DNA of 6,476 nt from positions 1 to 6,476 of the forward strand of contig JAKBTP010000224.1 in the NCBI GenBank assembly GCA_021844355.1. Reading direction: 5' to 3'. The notes below the pieces were generated by a model. The model was not told the DNA's origin. It saw only the letters and a program-made list of their open reading frames with translations, and did not search any database. A program made the translations under genes and the position numbers. Each line of letters opens with the position of its first letter. The stretch's first letter is position 1. Origin of the DNA: a bacterium (GTDB lineage Bacteria; Chloroflexota; Dormibacteria; Aeolococcales; Bog-877). Shown here piece by piece: positions 5,447-6,476 of this stretch.

Positions 5447-6476
5447 TGCTGGAGCTGGACGAGCTCCTGGAGGCGCTCTCGAGCGTCCGACCCGTGGTCC
5501 TGTCCCGGGGGCGGCGGGAGTTCTCAGCCATCGGGCACGACAGCCGCAACCTCCAGGGTGGCGAGCTCTTCGCCGCCCTCCGGAGCGCGACCGGAGATGG
5601 CCATGCGCATGCGGCGGACGCGCTCCGCCGTGGCGCCATCGGCCTCCTTCTAGACCGACCCGGCGAGGAGCTGGGGCTGCCGCCCATCCCCGAGCTGACG
5701 GCGATCCTGGTCCCGGACGTCCAGGAGGCGCTGGAGCTGTTCGGCCAGTGGCGGCTGCGCACCCGGAGGACGGTGGTGGTGGCCGGCAGCCTTGGTAAGA
5801 GCACAGCGCAGGCCTGCCTGGTGGCGGCCTGGGGGAGGGCCTCCGGAGGGTCAGTGGTGGCCAACGGGGATCGCAACGACTCCCTGGGGATCCCCCTGGC
5901 CCTCTCCGAGGCCGGGGGCCCGCCATTCGGCCCCGCGGTGCTGGAGGTGGTGGCCGACGGGTCGCTGGAGGAGCGGCGGCTCGCCCGGATGGTCCAGCCG
6001 GAGCTGGTCTGCCTCACCTCGCTCGACGACGCCAAGAGCCTCTACTGGAGCTCGTCGCGAGCGCTGGCGGCGCAGGTGGCGCGCATGTGGGCCCCGAAAG
6101 CCAGGCTGGTGGCTCCCCTTGCCTCGGCCAGGCTGCTCGGTGGTTGGGGGCCCGGGGCGGTGTACTTCGGGCCACTCGGCAGCGGAGCTGAGGTCGAGGT
6201 CGGCACGGAGGAGGGGGGCCGGGCCTGGCCCGCCCGCTGGTCCTGCCGGGTGCGCGCCCGCGGGCGGTCGTGGCAGGTGCTGACTGCCCTTCATCCCCGT
6301 CTGGCGGAGGTGGGATTCGGGGCCGCCGTGGGGTGCCTTCTCTCCCTCGGAGAGGACCTCGAGCGTGGGGTGGACGGGCTGACCGAGGTTTCTCCCCTCG
6401 CGGGCCGGCTGCGGCTCCTGCCCACCGAGGGGTCCGGGCGGCTGCTGGACGACTCCTTCGACATGTCCCCGGGATC
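5446..6476 (+). CDS. MurF-like Mur ligase, divergent (3' end outside window)
   Basis: Resembles MurF, the ligase joining D-Ala-D-Ala to the UDP-MurNAc-tripeptide. The first 343 residues are visible and the frame is still open. The N-terminal MurF domain (about 1-105) has the typical HDSRNLQGGELFAAL, then DGHAHAADALRRGAIGLLLDRP and LVPDVQEALELFGQWR. The P-loop is AGSLGKST (113-120, Lys118), where most MurF have TGSxGKTT. RNDSLGIPLAL (143-152) matches the NNxIGxPL motif and AVLEV holds the metal-binding Glu167. The usual AHLExFGS is replaced by AKSLYWSS: the conserved His aligns with Lys197, and the carbamylated Lys of AKAKGE aligns with Val211. The start of the C-terminal domain shows AGRLRLL and LLDDSFDMSPG, close to the canonical GRxxxx / DDSYNANP. 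The ATG shares its A with the TGA of the previous gene. Ligase activity is doubtful; it may be a paralogue, or the front half of a MurF-Alr fusion. Confidence 0.82.
   Translation, partial: MLELDELLEALSSVRPVVLSRGRREFSAIGHDSRNLQGGELFAALRSATGDGHAHAADALRRGAIGLLLDRPGEELGLPPIPELTAILVPDVQEALELFGQWRLRTRRTVVVAGSLGKSTAQACLVAAWGRASGGSVVANGDRNDSLGIPLALSEAGGPPFGPAVLEVVADGSLEERRLARMVQPELVCLTSLDDAKSLYWSSSRALAAQVARMWAPKARLVAPLASARLLGGWGPGAVYFGPLGSGAEVEVGTEEGGRAWPARWSCRVRARGRSWQVLTALHPRLAEVGFGAAVGCLLSLGEDLERGVDGLTEVSPLAGRLRLLPTEGSGRLLDDSFDMSPG

Noticed and set aside
4127..5926. 599-codon open frame on the - strand opposite acpS-nnrD and the MurF-like gene
   Set aside because: A Pro/Arg/Gly-rich shadow of clearly coding + strand genes, with no domain signal.
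5446..6476. MurF-like gene as a frameshifted pseudogene
   Set aside because: The frame stays open for 343 codons with motifs from all three Mur ligase domains in order, including DDSFDMSP near the end. The divergence is by substitution rather than by frameshift or stop.

Overview
The window is one compact block of co-directional genes on the + strand of a high-GC bacterium, with GC-rich third codon positions throughout and long antisense open frames that are by-products of this. It has no RNA gene, mobile element, CRISPR array or large repeat that I can see. A CdaA-type (not DisA-type) diadenylate cyclase next to a YbbR/CdaR protein and glmS recalls the Firmicutes c-di-AMP/glucosamine locus. 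With the base composition, this suggests a high-GC monoderm-like lineage such as Dormibacterota, Chloroflexota, a deep Actinomycetota or a high-GC Firmicute. The sequence alone does not decide among them.

Layout: (1) 1-387, the C-terminal 128 residues of ornithine carbamoyltransferase (argF). (2) 414-1295, a membrane-anchored diadenylate cyclase (cdaA). (3) 1295-2296, a three-repeat YbbR-domain partner (cdaR), joined by a TGATG stop/start overlap. (4) 2297-2369, the only real intergenic gap, carrying the glmS leader and a clear Shine-Dalgarno sequence. (5) 2370-4202, complete glmS. (6) 4199-5446, one continuous frame encoding holo-ACP synthase (AcpS) fused to an ADP-dependent NAD(P)H-hydrate dehydratase (NnrD). 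(7) 5446 to the window end, a MurF-like Mur ligase, again joined by TGATG and cut off by the window edge.

The genes form an envelope/precursor module. GlmS makes glucosamine-6-phosphate for peptidoglycan, CdaA/CdaR make and tune c-di-AMP (a turgor and cell-wall signal), and the last gene resembles the ligase that adds D-Ala-D-Ala to the muropeptide. AcpS activates acyl carrier protein, and NnrD repairs damaged NAD(P)H. glmM, which sits between cdaR and glmS in the classic Firmicutes order, is absent here.

The points most worth a second look are the AcpS-NnrD fusion, which lacks the usual NnrE epimerase partner, and the MurF-like protein. The latter keeps its P-loop lysine and metal-binding glutamate but appears to have lost the conserved histidine and the carbamylated lysine of Mur ligases. 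CdaA also departs from its RHR signature (RHL).
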